Of a DNA stretch of 64,000 nucleotides, positions 36,789 to 49,614 are shown piece after piece. The notes under the pieces are model-generated. The model was given only the letters and a program-made list of their open reading frames with translations, ran no database searches and had not been told where the DNA came from. The stretch is from Pseudoscleropodium purum (taxonomy: Eukaryota; Streptophyta; Bryopsida; Hypnales; Brachytheciaceae): positions 15,376,001-15,440,000 of the forward strand of contig OZ017804.1 in the NCBI GenBank assembly GCA_963969395.1. The letters run 5' to 3'. The stretch's first letter is position 1. Each line of letters begins with the position of its first letter. The position numbers were made by a program, and so were the translations under genes.

Positions 36789-38318
36789 TGTACTTCCCAT
36801 TTGGCAAGAGGAGGCCAGTTGGCTGGCCAAAAGAATCATTTGATGTACAGTACTGAGAATGACTCTGTAGACCTACATTTGAAAATGAATGCTGCAACCT
36901 CCTACTTGTGCTGGTCGAGTGGCCGTTTGTACCTGTGGCATTGGTAACAAGTTCAAATTTCCTCGAGAGAAAGGTTCACTCATCGTCCTCCTGATTCTGA
37001 TTCGAGAGTGCTTGATATGCTGCAAACTACGATAAGTCATTGGAAACTCTCTCATGTGACGTGCTGAGCTCTGAGACTATCTGCACAGGTTCGTTCACTG
37101 GAACTATCTCAGAAATCCCAAAGTGTATTTCGGTATATCTGACGGTCGATCCAACTGTAGAATGTTTCGAGGCTTGGAAATCCTGCCTTCTTTTGACTGT
37201 TCGGCTGTTCGCACACTCAGTTTATGTGAATTCGTACCCCTTCTCTGAGTCGCAGCATTGCAGAGAAGTGGAGACTGAAGTTTTATATTCACTCACGAAC
37301 TGGACATCTACTATCGCAGCAATTCCCCATCATTGTGTAGCAGAGTCTACCCTTTAGGAATCCGCGACAGCTAATAGGGAGGGATTCCAACAAGAGAGAT
37401 GGTTCCATCAGTTGTACAGCTCCGTGTTGTGACAATGCCATGTTGCAGAACTCATTAACATCCGATAGGCTAATGAGCCGCCTGAAGAGGTATGTGAGTT
37501 CGGAAACGAATCAATCTCAAGATTGTAACGTGCTCACCGGCTCAGTATCGCAGAGGGGCCGCATCGGATTCGCTTTACAAAATGTGTAATTTTGCAAACC
37601 GGGGATAGTCAGTGCACTGGAGACCCATCGTGCCGCTTTCGTATGTCAAGGAAGAGTTTGTAGAAGTCTGCCCCGGCCAGTCATGCTCTAGAATAAATGT
37701 AACATGAAACCTACAGAAGTAAAATCCCTGGGTATGTGCTCAGTATTTGCAAATTTCAGCGACAGATCATCTCTACTGCACTAATTCATGTTCGTCCAGG
37801 CGCAGCCTTCGTGTGACAACGAAATTCGATTAGAAGTTCGTCTACCTCAGTTACGAGCATTTCGTGCAACTTTCCATTTCTCCAGTAAGTGGTGTAGAGG
37901 AAAGACCGAACTTTGCAGTCCTCGACCAGTCCAATGATCCAACTTGGAGTTCTACGGGTGTGAAGGTCCTTCTCCACTCAGGCACGTACACACCCTGTTT
38001 CGGACATGCTACAAAGAGATTGGACCGGTACATGTCTGGAGCAAGCAAAAGCTGTTTCGCCTGTGCGTAACGTCTGTAGAACGCTCATCTGTCGCGCGCA
38101 ACTGCTCTCCCTCGCAAGCGTGCTAGAAGGGCAAAAGCTGGCCAGCGAGCATACATCCGCAGAAAAAGTGAGAGCGGAGAAAGTCAGCCAGTGGAACCAA
38201 TCTTCAGGTGGGCACGCATGCTACACGCTCCATCATCGAACCTTCGAAGCCGTTCAAGGAGCATTACACACTTTAATTTGCCCCAGCGATGTGTCAGAAT
38301 CGCAATCAGGGCGACGAA

Positions 38319-38630
38319 TGAGCGTCATTGTTTGTAACAAGGATCTTTTTTTTAATATCCATGTGAGAGTTCATGAAGTTCTTGACGTTTTCCCTGGGTT
38401 TTTTTTTCACGAGTTTACTGCTTTCCCTGAGTTCTAGTGTTCATGTTCAAGAAATCCTTAAACATTTCTATTGCACGGGAAACATTTCTTTTGATTCTCC
38501 TATGTAAGTTTGACGTCTTTCACATTTCATTTCCCTATGACAATTTATTTCCCTGTGTTTTGTAGAAAATGGCTGTCCAAACAGGGAATTCAATTTACAA
38601 ATGCCTGCAGGGAAAGCAGAAAATGTTCCT
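38319..38630 (+). other. About 310-bp segment present in R3 and R4, absent from R2
   Basis: R2 joins GGGCGACAG directly to ATTCAACTTCATTGTTGG at about 11715-11740. R3 has this T-rich stretch in between, and R4 has the same stretch from about 63752 to the window edge. It is either an insertion before R3/R4 split or a deletion in R2. No clear terminal repeats or target duplication were seen. TTCCCTG recurs at about 38390-38560. Confidence 0.6.
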
Positions 38631-40036
38631 TGTTGGAAAGCCCTAATTGTTGGAGTGTATGCCCAAACACTCAAACAGGACTTCCATTGCTTGAATCTGA
38701 TTACAACTCCTCCACGAGAAGAACAACCCTGCAGGCAGCATTTGAACTGGAGCTCTTGTCTTCATAATGCCGATACGCGTCACTGGAGTACTAACAAGTA
38801 GAAGCCCTGGATTCTGTGTAACTTGAGCAACAAACTGAACACTAATCTATACTCCGCGCACCTGGTTTCTTTCAGCAAGCGGGGAACTGGTTGAAATTTC
38901 TTCCAGTTCTACGAGCAGAAACTCGAGCCGTGTACCCCCGTGCTGTTTCAGCGGTGCGCCTTGCGCTTCAGAAGGATCCTCCTGCGAAGTCAGTTGACCT
39001 TGGACACAACATCCTGAAAACTCACACAGAAAATACTTCCCGAAAACGGTTTCGAGTTTCTTACGCACAAGAGGTCGAGTTCCACTACGTCGGGAACCTT
39101 CCTTCCGTTCCGTCGTCGCTGCAGTTTGCACAAACTAGAAAACAGGGTCGCACCAAAACAGCGACACTGCAAAACTCGAGGTGTAACGGTGCTGGTACCA
39201 ATTGAGCTTGAATGTGACTGGCCACTACAATGCCAGCCGGGTCAATATTCCAACCTAGCTACTTCTGCACTCTCAACTAATCAGAACCAGCCGGCCAGAA
39301 ACTCGTAAAACCTCGTGACGGCAGATCCGAGGTGACAATCCGGTTCCTGTCCAACGGTGCTGAATGGAAAGTTAGCGACTACTCTGAGGTGCCATAATAC
39401 TGTGAAGGCTCCTTCTGCGTTCCAACACCGGCGCTGACTACCATTAACTGACTGATGAATAAGAGAATCAAATCAGAGACGATGCCATTACTCGAAACTG
39501 AAGTCCTAGACTTGGACGGAATAATCGGAATGAACGCTAATAGTCCTCCACATATTCTCAAATGCGTGAACAGACACAACTGCGCATGTCACGATTCACA
39601 TGGAATGGAATGTGAGCACACTTCATTGTTCTATGCATGGAGAGCTAGTCAGATCACCCTCCGGCAGTTAAATACTAGTAACTGGTGATCTAAGTCCAAT
39701 CGCTCGTTAGTTGCGTCTATGCAGAATAACGCTCAAGGAAACTACATTCACAGGCTGTAGATTGCACAGGTCATCCAGTCAATTCAGTGAACGGCTCCGC
39801 GTTCGAGCTTCAAGTTGCGAGTTAATTAATCATGCCTAAGTTTTACACTGGGAACGCAGGTTTTACGTTGCTAGTTCGACACTTGCGTTATTGACTGGGC
39901 TTCAAGACTGATATCAGAGGACTTCTATCCTTGGTCGGCTTCATACACCGCACTATAGCATCCAGCTGCCATGGAGTATGAATCTCTATTCCAGCAGAAC
40001 CATCGAGCATTAGATCACGGTTAGAATGAGCTGTGA

Positions 40037-40519
40037 TTGACAGTTGCATTCCGGAGGTGGCTCTTCAGCTTGGGATTGCGTTTGAGAGCAGACCAGAAGG
40101 TCCACAGGTCTGAGGTTCTTGTCTCCACAAACATTCAAATGCCTGTCAGAGTTGAAGTCAGAGTACTGGATAAGCTACACGCACCCCTGAAGGTTCTTGC
40201 AAATATGGAAATAGGGTCCGACTCGAAGTTGAAAAGCTTTAGATACTTCTTGCACGCGTGGGTAAGTGGCAATTGGACCGTGGTGGTCCACTACTCCTCT
40301 AGATCCTGCATTAAGAACAGGACCCCATGCAGGAGCCTCTTGTCAACGCCTGGAATGGTTCTTAACTTCCCTGCAAATGCCAAGTCAAAAGAGTGTCAGA
40401 TAACGAATGAAGCTGCAAAGCGGTGTTTGAAACAACCTCCAACGGAATGTTACTTGAATGACGAAGCACAGGCAGAATCTAGCTTATCCACAACTAGCAT
40501 TTCCAAACGATTGAAATAA
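40037..40519 (+). other. 160-codon open frame in R3, unrecognised
   Basis: It starts within ...TGACAGTTGC and gives a basic product (RRWLFSLGLRLRADQK near the start, SISKRLK at the end). The start recorded is not an ATG; the first Met codon inside the frame is near residue 34. In R2 (12745-13170) the homologous sequence is open only in pieces because of several frame changes, so there is no sign of selection. Beyond 38567 the R4 copy lies outside the window and cannot be compared. Probably not a gene. Confidence 0.15.
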
Positions 40520-41854
40520 TGTACTCAGAGAGTAGAACCAGGGAATACTAGGGTAAACCTCGCAATATGAAACTGTTAGCCAATGGACAGCTAAAGACCC
40601 AAATCAAACCTACAGAAATGTACAGCAGCACGATAGCAGGTAATTCGTTACAACAGCGAAGTCCCTACGGATACCTCAGGTCTACGCCAGTCCTAGTTTT
40701 CAGAGCTCTGGCTAGGCCACTAGCTGGAGAGTCCTATTTTTCAAAGCCACAAATGCGCATGTAAAGGTCACAATTCTGGCGCTCTGAAGCACGCCTTGTT
40801 AACGAATACGACCAGAACTGCAGATATCGATAGAGTTACACCAAACTAAGCTTCCGTCACTGTTTAAGGACAGACAAGGGCCGTGCATGTACCCAATAAA
40901 GTGAGGCTACTTTTATCGGAATGGTAGTAACTCTATGTAAATGACACGGAGAAGAAACATGTCAGCGATTGGCACATTCTCTCAACCATTCTCCTGTGAG
41001 CGCGAAAGCCGCAAAGTATAATTGTAAATCCTCAAGAACTTAACGTTGATAAGAAGCAGCGCCGAATGAAGTGCCCACATGCTGCACACTGAAACAATAA
41101 TTCCAAGAACTCACGTGTACTGCGCCAAGCTGCAGATCAATCTTTTGATATCAAGCATGGTCAGAGAATGCCTGACAAACAGACAGGCCGGGCGTACTGC
41201 ACACGGTACTGCCCAATCCATCATGAGCACCTGAAGGTGTAACATTACCAGTGGCCAGTGGGGTTCTCAAGCTCCACATCCACGTTTCTGAATTAAGATC
41301 AAACTGATCTCTGAATCCCTGAAACCAGAGCTGGCTAGAGTTTCATCCCCGGTTGTCACATGTTAGTTCACCTCCAAAAGCAAAAGGTAAGGTTCGAACC
41401 TGCGTGACCGACTTGGGAATTCAGCAGAAGATTCAAATGACCGGACATGAGAATTTAGCAGGAGCTTGGAAGCAGGTAGATTTCATGTACCTAGCCAGGC
41501 ATGCAAACTCGGCAGCTCGTTGAGTGATTGTATGACCTCCTTCAGTTGTCTCGTGCTCAAAAAGCATGGTGCTCCTCCTCCAACATCACCTGGACTTAGT
41601 ATCATCACCACCTCCATTTAGTCCTGACAAAATCCATCGCAACCTGGCCACACGGCACCTCAGCCTGATAAGTCCCAGACACTGAGCTAAATACGTGGGG
41701 CCATGGAATTATGGTGAACGATCATTCGGCCGCTCTGTCCTCTCATTCTTCTGGCAATACCACGATTTACTGACAGCGTCAGTTTCATTAGAGTGGCGCG
41801 GTGGTTCCTTCTCGGTAGTGATTGTAGAGAATCAAAGCTCACCCAAAATCGACG

Positions 41855-42142
41855 CTACCAAAAACGGAGCAGTGCCATCGTGATTCGTGAAGGTTCACAA
41901 AAAAACTGTAGCTGAAGATATCTCACCTTGTAACATGCCTGACTGATTCCGCCTGTTGGACCTTGCATCCCTGAAGCAGATTTCCAGATGGTCGAGTAGG
42001 AAGACAATGCGAAGCGGGGAAGCCTGGCGGCCTCATTGTGTCGTTGGAATATATACGGACGTTGTTCTACACTTGGACAGGCATTGGTTGTCTGCCGACG
42101 ATAGCCTAACCTAGCCGTCCTCGATAGCCATCCACACCTCAT
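41855..42142 (-). other. Minus-strand open frame with donor-like end, matched in R2
   Basis: A 95-codon frame aligning with 14391-14696. The best-matching parts are AARLPRFALSS, SASGMQGPTG and ISQACYK followed by GTGAGA. The downstream donor-like site is kept in both copies, and indels between them restore the frame. The minus strand could therefore have carried an exon here once. The product is not recognised. Confidence 0.25.
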
Positions 42143-42774
42143 GCATTACAGTCACCGAAACGCTGGATTCTGACTTGGTCGAAGGCAGAAGAAAACCTGG
42201 ACGTGACATACGTGATCACGGATTAGTCAGAGATATCAACAACTGGGCAGAGAGAACTAACGGGATACAGACTTGGCATCGAGCACGCCAATAATGACTA
42301 CTGGCCGCGCCGGAGGATCTCACAGGATTTCCCCCATTAAAGAAAGGTTGTTTTAATGCTCTGACATTCCCTCCCTGACTGGGAGGCACCCATATAAGGC
42401 AAAGTTCTATTCATAAGAAAAGGGCAGGGGCCAGTCGCTTCTCTCCAGATGGCTCTCAAGTAGCTTTAGCTTCGCAATTTGTGCAACAGGCGACAGCGGC
42501 GGAATGCGGACTAATAACACAGGAAGAGGCACTTTTTCTTGAAAGAAGAATCCACAAGAATGAGAGTATACAAAGGGCCCCGCATATCACAGGCTCTTTA
42601 CTGATGAACACATGCAGGGGCGGTGCCTGTGTCATCGTCTTTGACGTCTCAGTGCACTCGTTGGCAAGAACTCTCAAGCACCAAGCTTCCATTTCGAGTC
42701 ACAGAAAGATTCCTCATAGAAGTATTCCATTCCGGCATTGCATCATCTGAAGCATAAAAAGTGCTCTTTAAGTT

Positions 42775-44425
42775 AATCCGTAGAGGACCATAAAAGGGTG
42801 CTTGCAAGAAGCACTTGTCCTATTTGTTGCGTTTTTGGTTTTCGTGGTATCAATACTATGAGTCCTATGATTACATTGGAGTACTATGAGAGATACGGAA
42901 GATGAAACGTTGTGGGCCATTCTACAAGTACTAAAGAGTCCTAATGTATACCGTGCAAGTACTACTAGCAATTGAAGTCCTCTATTTTCAATAGAAAATG
43001 AGGTTTCTACATTTCCATTTTTGAGAAATAGTAAAGGTGAGTGAAAAGTTAATAAAGAAAAGTGGCCATTGTTGACAACTCAAAGCACTTTTTAGCTCCA
43101 AAAGGAGACGCTAAAGAAACTTCTCTAATTGTTCATAAATTTGTGATAATTGTAGTACTATTTAAAGCATTTCCAAACACATTTGGAACATGCTTTGTGA
43201 AAATGCTCTTTGGAGAGCGTGTCTTTCTATTTGAAGATCTAGACTATGCATTTTTTTAATGTTGCTTTTCATGAAAAAGATACTCAATAGTACTAAAAAA
43301 AAACCAAACCGCAAATGGGACATATTCTGAAATCCTCTCTTACACACCAACTAAACTAATTTAGAAAAAATTTAAATAATTTGATTACCTCCATCACCAA
43401 TATAGAAAGCTTGCTCTCAAATTTCATGTCTATTCAATCATTTTTGCAATAGTTATGGCAAAAGGTCACTTCTGCATGCAATGTGTGACGCAAAATAGGA
43501 CAAGTGTTTCTTGCAATCATCCATAACATTTTAGGACAACATAGTAATTTTGGGAGATCACTATGAATGGGTGGGTTTTTTTCTTTGAAATTTTTTACAC
43601 ATGTGTTTGAGTAACTTTTAAGACACATGAGTAAGAAGTTATTGTATGCTATGTAATTTCATTGTTTGGTGGATAGCCTGAACAATTTACAATTTTTTTT
43701 GGAAACCATTTTTTAAAATTAAAAGTGGTTATATATGTGTGCGTGTATCCATATATATGTAGATAGCTTTGAATCAGCCCATTTTCATTGAAATGAAAGT
43801 CATCTTGGGTTTTAGTTTGGGGTACTGTAGTTATTAACTATTTACTCTATGATAAACTTTGAAGTCCTTTGTTTCACTACATTTTCAATATTTTTGAAAA
43901 AAATAAAAGAATTAGGTATGGATTGTTTATATCAACATTACAACAATTGGAATTGGCATTTTTAATTCCATAACTATGTTTTTAACAATTTAGTGTTTTG
44001 AATCATGATTCTCTACTTCTTTCTACTTTCTATTTTTTTCAAACATGAATATGAAATTTTTTATAGGTATTTCCAACTTATTTCTTCCACATATTATTGA
44101 AAGTAATAAGTTGTCAGATCTACATATTTTTGTATAAATAGTTTGAAAGATGAAATCTAACCATTTAAAAAGAGCTAAAAATACTTCTTTTTGAAATTCA
44201 AATGACTTGATTTTGCAATTGATAAGGTTTTGGGTCCTAAAATTTAGGAAGATGTGATGACTTTAATAAGTTAACCAAAGGATCCTATAATTGGATTTCT
44301 TAATAAATAAATATTATGAAGGATTTTAGCCTTACTTTGGGTTGGAATACTTTGAAGCAATTTGGGGCCAAAAATTGATGCCAGCTCAAAAATTTCAGAA
44401 CGCCAAAAACCCTTGGATAATAAGC
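42775..44425. other. About 1.65-kb segment present in R3, absent from R2
   Basis: R2 passes directly from AATGTTTTAAAG (15488) to GCCTCCGTCTGTACGTAC. R3 has AT-rich sequence in between, from about 42775 to 44425. It probably represents an insertion in R3. I found no clear inverted ends or coding frame, and no partner elsewhere in the window. Confidence 0.5.
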
Positions 44426-45039
44426 TCCCATTTGTACATATAGTACAATCCTTCAAAAAATTATTATGAACACCATAGTCTATCATTCAAAGAATTTTGC
44501 TTAGTATTGAATATAATTGACTTTTTCCATCTTGCACAATTCTAATCATGTCTACCAAATTTGGGTTTGAAAAAAGCAAAATTCTGTTTCCAATGAAATG
44601 TTTCATTTAATATTTGTGGTTTTAAATGGTAATTGATTGAATAACATCAAATCATCAATGATGAATTTTTTTAATTTGGTTGCATAAATATGTAGGAAAC
44701 ATTCATACATACATCTTTCATATTACAAAAGGGTGAATGCAAACCATGGTGGCTCATTTATACAAAATGAAAGTACATCTATATAGTGCATGATGATGTG
44801 TTCCCATGTTTGCAATGTGCAATTCAAAGAAGGTATTTGATAGTCTTAATTACAAAACAAACATTAGGATATTAGGATTTAGAGTCCATGACTTGAGTTT
44901 GACTTGCTACATTCTTTGAATGTCTACTAGATCATCTCAATTTTTGAACCAAAATTTTTTCCTATGATGTCCTCTCACTTTAGTAGTGCAAAAACATGTT
45001 TAGATTTGATTCATCACTACAGGTTTACTATAAGAAAAA

Positions 45040-45320
45040 TGGTGGTATTAAGTACAACCAATTAGTTAAGAATTATTGAAATGTTGTTTTTAATGCTAAA
45101 TGGTCAAGTTGGTTGTGTATATAACTATATTGCAAATCCTCAATGCTATTAGGCCATTTCATTAGTTAAAATCTATCTTCTTTGGTCACTAGTTACTAAA
45201 GGTCAATTTTGTTGTGTATAATAAGTGTATGTCAAATTGAAAATACTAATTGGTCATTAACATTATTGAAAATTTGTCCTTTGGAGTCACTAGTTACCAA
45301 AAATTTGTTTTTGGGGTTAC
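45040..45320. repeat. Tandem repeat with units of about 105 bp
   Basis: Two diverged units at about 45101-45202 and 45203-45302 share TTGTTGTGTAT/TTGGTTGTGTAT, TTAGTTAAAATC/ATTGAAAATTTG and GTCACTAGTTAC. A partial third unit precedes them. No gene in it. Confidence 0.6.
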
Positions 45321-48053
45321 CAAATAGTTAAAAATCTTATGCCATATAAATTTCTAAAGATCTTTGATTTCATATATGAAGCAAATTGTAGCAAGGTACT
45401 AATTAAGGTTTCTCACTACCAAGCATTAGGTGAAGAATTCAAATCCATTAGGTGATTTGCGATTAATTTCATTTTTTCGTAGTCAATGCAGTCTCTGAAG
45501 AATGCTAAAAAGACAAGCAAAAATTGATTGGATTAACATGATGTAGAAATTCAATGAAGATACTTTAAGATAAGTCCTAGGCATATGTTTTTCCAATAAC
45601 TTTTCTTAAAATAATTGACCTTCTATTATGATGGAAAATTTAATTAAAATGGTAGTATTCCATGAGCCATTTTCACACCTTGACATTTAGGACAAGTATA
45701 CATTGCTAAATCTAGGACAAATTTAGATTTCAAAAATCTAAAATTATCATAGATATTAGATTGAGCCGTCTGAAAAATCAAGGACTAGTATAGATTTCAA
45801 ACATCTAAGATATGTAAATTTCAAAAATCTAGTAATAATATAAATTCTAGTATAGAAAAAAATAGTTCAAACTATGTCATTTGAACTACTAAAAGTGCCC
45901 AATTACCAAAATACCGCCATTTTAATGAAATTAGCCATTATGCAATTTCTAACTAAATATTGCACTGAATGCCACCATATCTCTTGTAGTGGTTGTAGGA
46001 AAATCAAAGATCATGGTTGAGGGCAATGCTATAGCAAAAGAGAAGGTGAAGGTTGAGGGTTTTGTGAGGAAGAAAAGAACAACATTGTAGACATAGCATA
46101 TGTATATAAAGCCACTTGAATTGTTTCCAATATTAAAAAATAAGGGGCACTTGTAAAGAAAATTTGCAAAGAAATATGATTTGGTGTATTCAAGTGGACG
46201 TTCAAAATCTTTCAAGAAAGGTGTGGCTTATACAATGGATGAGATGCAAACATTCTATGGTTTGATGTTGAGTTGAGAGGATTTTGCTTTGGAATTTAGA
46301 CTTTAGATTTTTGGCTACAACTAGATTTAGCCTAAAATATAACAAGATACAATAGTATGAAAGGTAGGATGGACCACTTTGAAGTAAAATAAATGTATTA
46401 GTTGTTGTATAGAACTCCATATTATATAAAGAGTATGCAACTCAATTTTTATATGTATAAGATTTTGTATATAATATATATAAAAGCAATCTATCATTAC
46501 ACATATAGATAGATGGATAGATAAATAGATTACCTAGTTGGCTTTTATTTTTGTTTTTGTTTTGTATATTTGTATGTGTTTTGTTGATTTTAAGCAAGTT
46601 GTTTGTTAATTTGGTATCCAATTGGGTCATTTTGTCAAGTTGTGGAACCCAATTTGGTATCTTTGTGGCGGTGCAATGAATGAATGTTTTACAAGATAAT
46701 ACGATGGTTTTTGCCTAGTGAGAGTTGTGTGTCCTAGTGGAATTGTGACAAGTGTTCTATCCAATTTGGTATAGAATTGTCAATGTGCAATAAGTTGAAA
46801 TTTTAGTTCCAATTTGGTAGTTGGTCAACAATTGGTTGTCTCCTTCCCGAGTAGTAATTACCAAGTGATTTCTATTGGGTCCGTCTTCCCACTTTGAATT
46901 TCACCCACTATTGAAGTGTGTCCAGTGCATGCCCCATCCTAGTTGCGTTTTATTTGTTTTTTTTTGTAAATGTTGTGAGTGTGAATGTTGTAACAGAGTG
47001 GCAAAGTTCACTTTGGTGATGATTTGGGTCTTGAAGTGCAAGTTGGTGAATGTGAATGGTGTGTCCAAGTTGGGATGTTGTGCAAGAAGAGAGTGAGTTT
47101 AGTTGGATGTATTACAAATACGAACAAATTCTAAACCATGATTTGTACACCAATTTGGATTAATATAGAAATCTTTTCAACCAAATTAGTGATTTATGAC
47201 GAATGTGTACGTTGGAGTTTGTTTGTATGCAATTTGGAGATTATGTGTTATGAATCCTAGTTGTGTGGAGAGATGGAAACAATATGTTGATGTGGAAATT
47301 TGACAATTTGTGAATGTGGCATTGCATGTTTAGCATGGCTCAAGTTGGGTTGATAGATGTGTGGGTCACTGGTGCTTCTATGTGAAAAGTTTGAGCAATG
47401 AAATGTATATTGGGTTGGTTTTAAGTTGTAAAATTAAATCGGATTTGTGTGTATGTGTCATTGTAGTGATGTTTGCAAGAGTATCCAAGTTGGAAAGTAG
47501 TCATTTAAGTTGAAGATTGATGCCAATTGTTGATATGTATGTCAATGTTAGATGTTGTGTTGCATATCCAAATTAAAAATGTATTGAGTGGTGTCTTTGA
47601 TTGCAACAGTCCAATTTGAGATGAATGTAAAGCTTGAATGTTGTCTAATAAGTAGTTCCTAATTGGTTTACTTTAAGAACGAGAAAAATGAATTTATTCT
47701 TGTGTGGATTTGAGTATTTTTAAATGAGAGATTTTGCGCCTCATTGAGGGATAAAATCGTGAAGAACGGAAAGTAAACAAATTAAGAAGCAAAATTCCAA
47801 GTTGGAGAGTAGGAAGTGTCAATTCTATAGTTGCCAAAATTTACTTAAGGCCTACTTGTGAAGTGAAATTTTTCTTAAAAAAAATCAATAAAAGAAGATT
47901 TAGAGGTTCCTTGTAAGAAAGACAAAGTTATTTGTAAGTTGATAAAGACCAAGTTAGAAGGTAAAGAGTTGATGTTGTGTTGGTTGTTTGAGCACTCTAA
48001 TTTGGAAAGGAAAACGACAAGAAATTTTTTTTAAATAAAAATAAAATAAGAAT
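45321..48053. other. AT-rich spacer; 46540-47680 rich in G and T on the plus strand
   Basis: There are no open frames over about 88 codons. From about 46540 to 47680 the plus strand is poor in C, and AATTTGGTAT recurs near 46609, 46651 and 46762. A short GATA/GATG repeat lies at 46503-46530. The motif AGATTTCAAAAATCTA recurs near 45725-45830. Confidence 0.55.
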
Positions 48054-49614
48054 ATACTTGTGGTACATCCCTGATCAGGGCACTATTTTGCTTCTTTCTA
48101 AAACTTGTAGGAGTATATATGCTCTAATGTTTTTGAGTATTACAGTATGGCTTTTTGACTTCTCCTAATGTACCTTTCTTACTAATCGTTCGCAATGTGT
48201 TTTTGGGACACTTTCTTAGTACTTGTCTTTCTAAGATAAGCAAGCCAAATCCTCATTTTGTATTTTTCAATAGAGTTAAGACTCATACTATCCAAATTTT
48301 TTCTACCTATTTTTTTAGTGACGATTCTTACTACTTATTTTTTTTCTAAAGTAGAGTAGAGATTCATACTACTCATGTCTTTGTCAAAAAAACAAGACTA
48401 TAGGTATTTCAAAGATAAGTAAAGTGTTTACTCCAATCCTCCTTCAAAAAAATATCTTGTATAACATGATCCTTTGAACACCATAATATAAACCATCTAT
48501 TGTCCATTTTGAGGTCAAACATTGAGACTCAAAAAAAGTTTCGAAGCATAGTAGCATACTTTAGCATTTGAAATAAACATTGACAATCAAGATACAATAT
48601 AGAAATCCATCAATTCTAGCACATGTGGTGTGTAAAGGTAGCTAAAAAACACCATCTTTTATCTTGCTCCAAGAAGCTTTGGACCTCACCTGTGCCCCAT
48701 CCTAGTGAACAAAACAATCCAATGTTGGGTTAGTGAAGTGCATGAGGTGTCTTTAGTCCAAAAGCACATGCTATAGTTTTTACAAAGAAAAGAAATAAAT
48801 ATATGTCAAGCGATCCCCCAAAACATCATTCCATAGTGATTTATATGAAAGAACCTGACTGTTATTGGTTTGTTGTGATATTCCCATGCTTATGTCAAAT
48901 GCATTCCTTTGCCAATAAGACTAAGTAGTTGCAACTATCCTTGTTCAACGCCTTCTTTCATATAAAATTAGTTTTGCACTAAAGGAATTGCAAAGTTTAA
49001 TAGCCGTGAAGAATTTTGTAGTTACTAGGCGCTTCACTTCGAAACGATCAAAGCTGTCAGCAATTAATTGTTAATTGATTACTTGCCTACATTTACTTAA
49101 TCCCTCTTGATCATGTGCAAACTCCAGCTAACTGAATGCGAGCTGTGATGTGTATCAAATCCGCCTCATAATAGTTTGGAGTTGTTGATCTCCACCAATT
49201 GGTCGTTACTTGTTCTGGCCCGCTTCCCTGAAGCCCAAGCATCAATGGTTGGGAATCCTGGAAGTAGGAGGATCTTATATGTGTTACTTTAAATTTTTCC
49301 TTTAAAAGGCTCATGTGGTTTTGTTTTCCCAACATGACTTGACTTCCTTTTGAAGGAAGGTTGATAACAACACATGTGTTGGGCTTTCCTTAATTGACAA
49401 ATCAAATCTGTTTGGTTTTGTGCTTTAGGAGTCTTTGTTAAGGCATGGTATCTAGAGTTTGATTGAGTGTCAACTCTTTTATTATCACCGATACTACTTA
49501 TCAATGTGTAATTGTAGCATCATATTGATATAGCTAAATAACCATATGAGATTATTTATTGACTAGAAACATCAACTAGAATTTAACCTTGGATATGAAT
49601 TCTTGAAAAAAGAA
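48054..49614. repeat. Tandem unit A (of A-B-C), possible decayed gene on minus strand
   Basis: It begins at GGTACATCCCTGATCAGG and ends after CCTTGGATATGAATTCTTG. Its middle carries TTTGGACCTCACCTGTGCCC (48689), which read on the minus strand is a donor-like CACAG|GTGAGG. A minus-strand ATG at 48887 begins MGISQQTNNSQV, which aligns with the starts in units B and C. Upstream on the same strand the frame 49111-49335 ends ...YYEADLIHITARIQLAGVCT, related in part to unit B. Not recognised as a known family. Confidence 0.6.

Larger units (their letters stand above)
31432..44930 (+). repeat. R3: fullest copy of the large repeat R
   Basis: From left to right: a CCGG-rich end (31432-31650), an AT-rich part, a promoter-like stretch and short frame (32335-32902), an AT-rich part (32903-34865), a GC-richer core (34866-42450) and an AT-rich tail that matches R2 at 44430-44930. 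The left 6.3 kb is the partner of R1, all of 31432-38567 matches R4, and the part from 35370 matches R2. No transposase, reverse transcriptase or other mobile-element protein is visible, and I could not find terminal repeats that define it as one element. Confidence 0.9.

Noticed and set aside
41385..41410. GGTTCGAACC resembling a tRNA T-loop
   Set aside because: There is no acceptor stem, D-arm or anticodon arm at the right distance on either strand.
42785..42825. Near-palindrome GTGCTTGCAAGAAGCAC as a regulatory site
   Set aside because: It is a single short occurrence with no gene next to it and no repeat in other copies.
31432..44930. R as an LTR retrotransposon or autonomous DNA transposon
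   Set aside because: No reverse transcriptase, integrase, gag or transposase frame, no second terminal repeat, and no target duplication could be shown.
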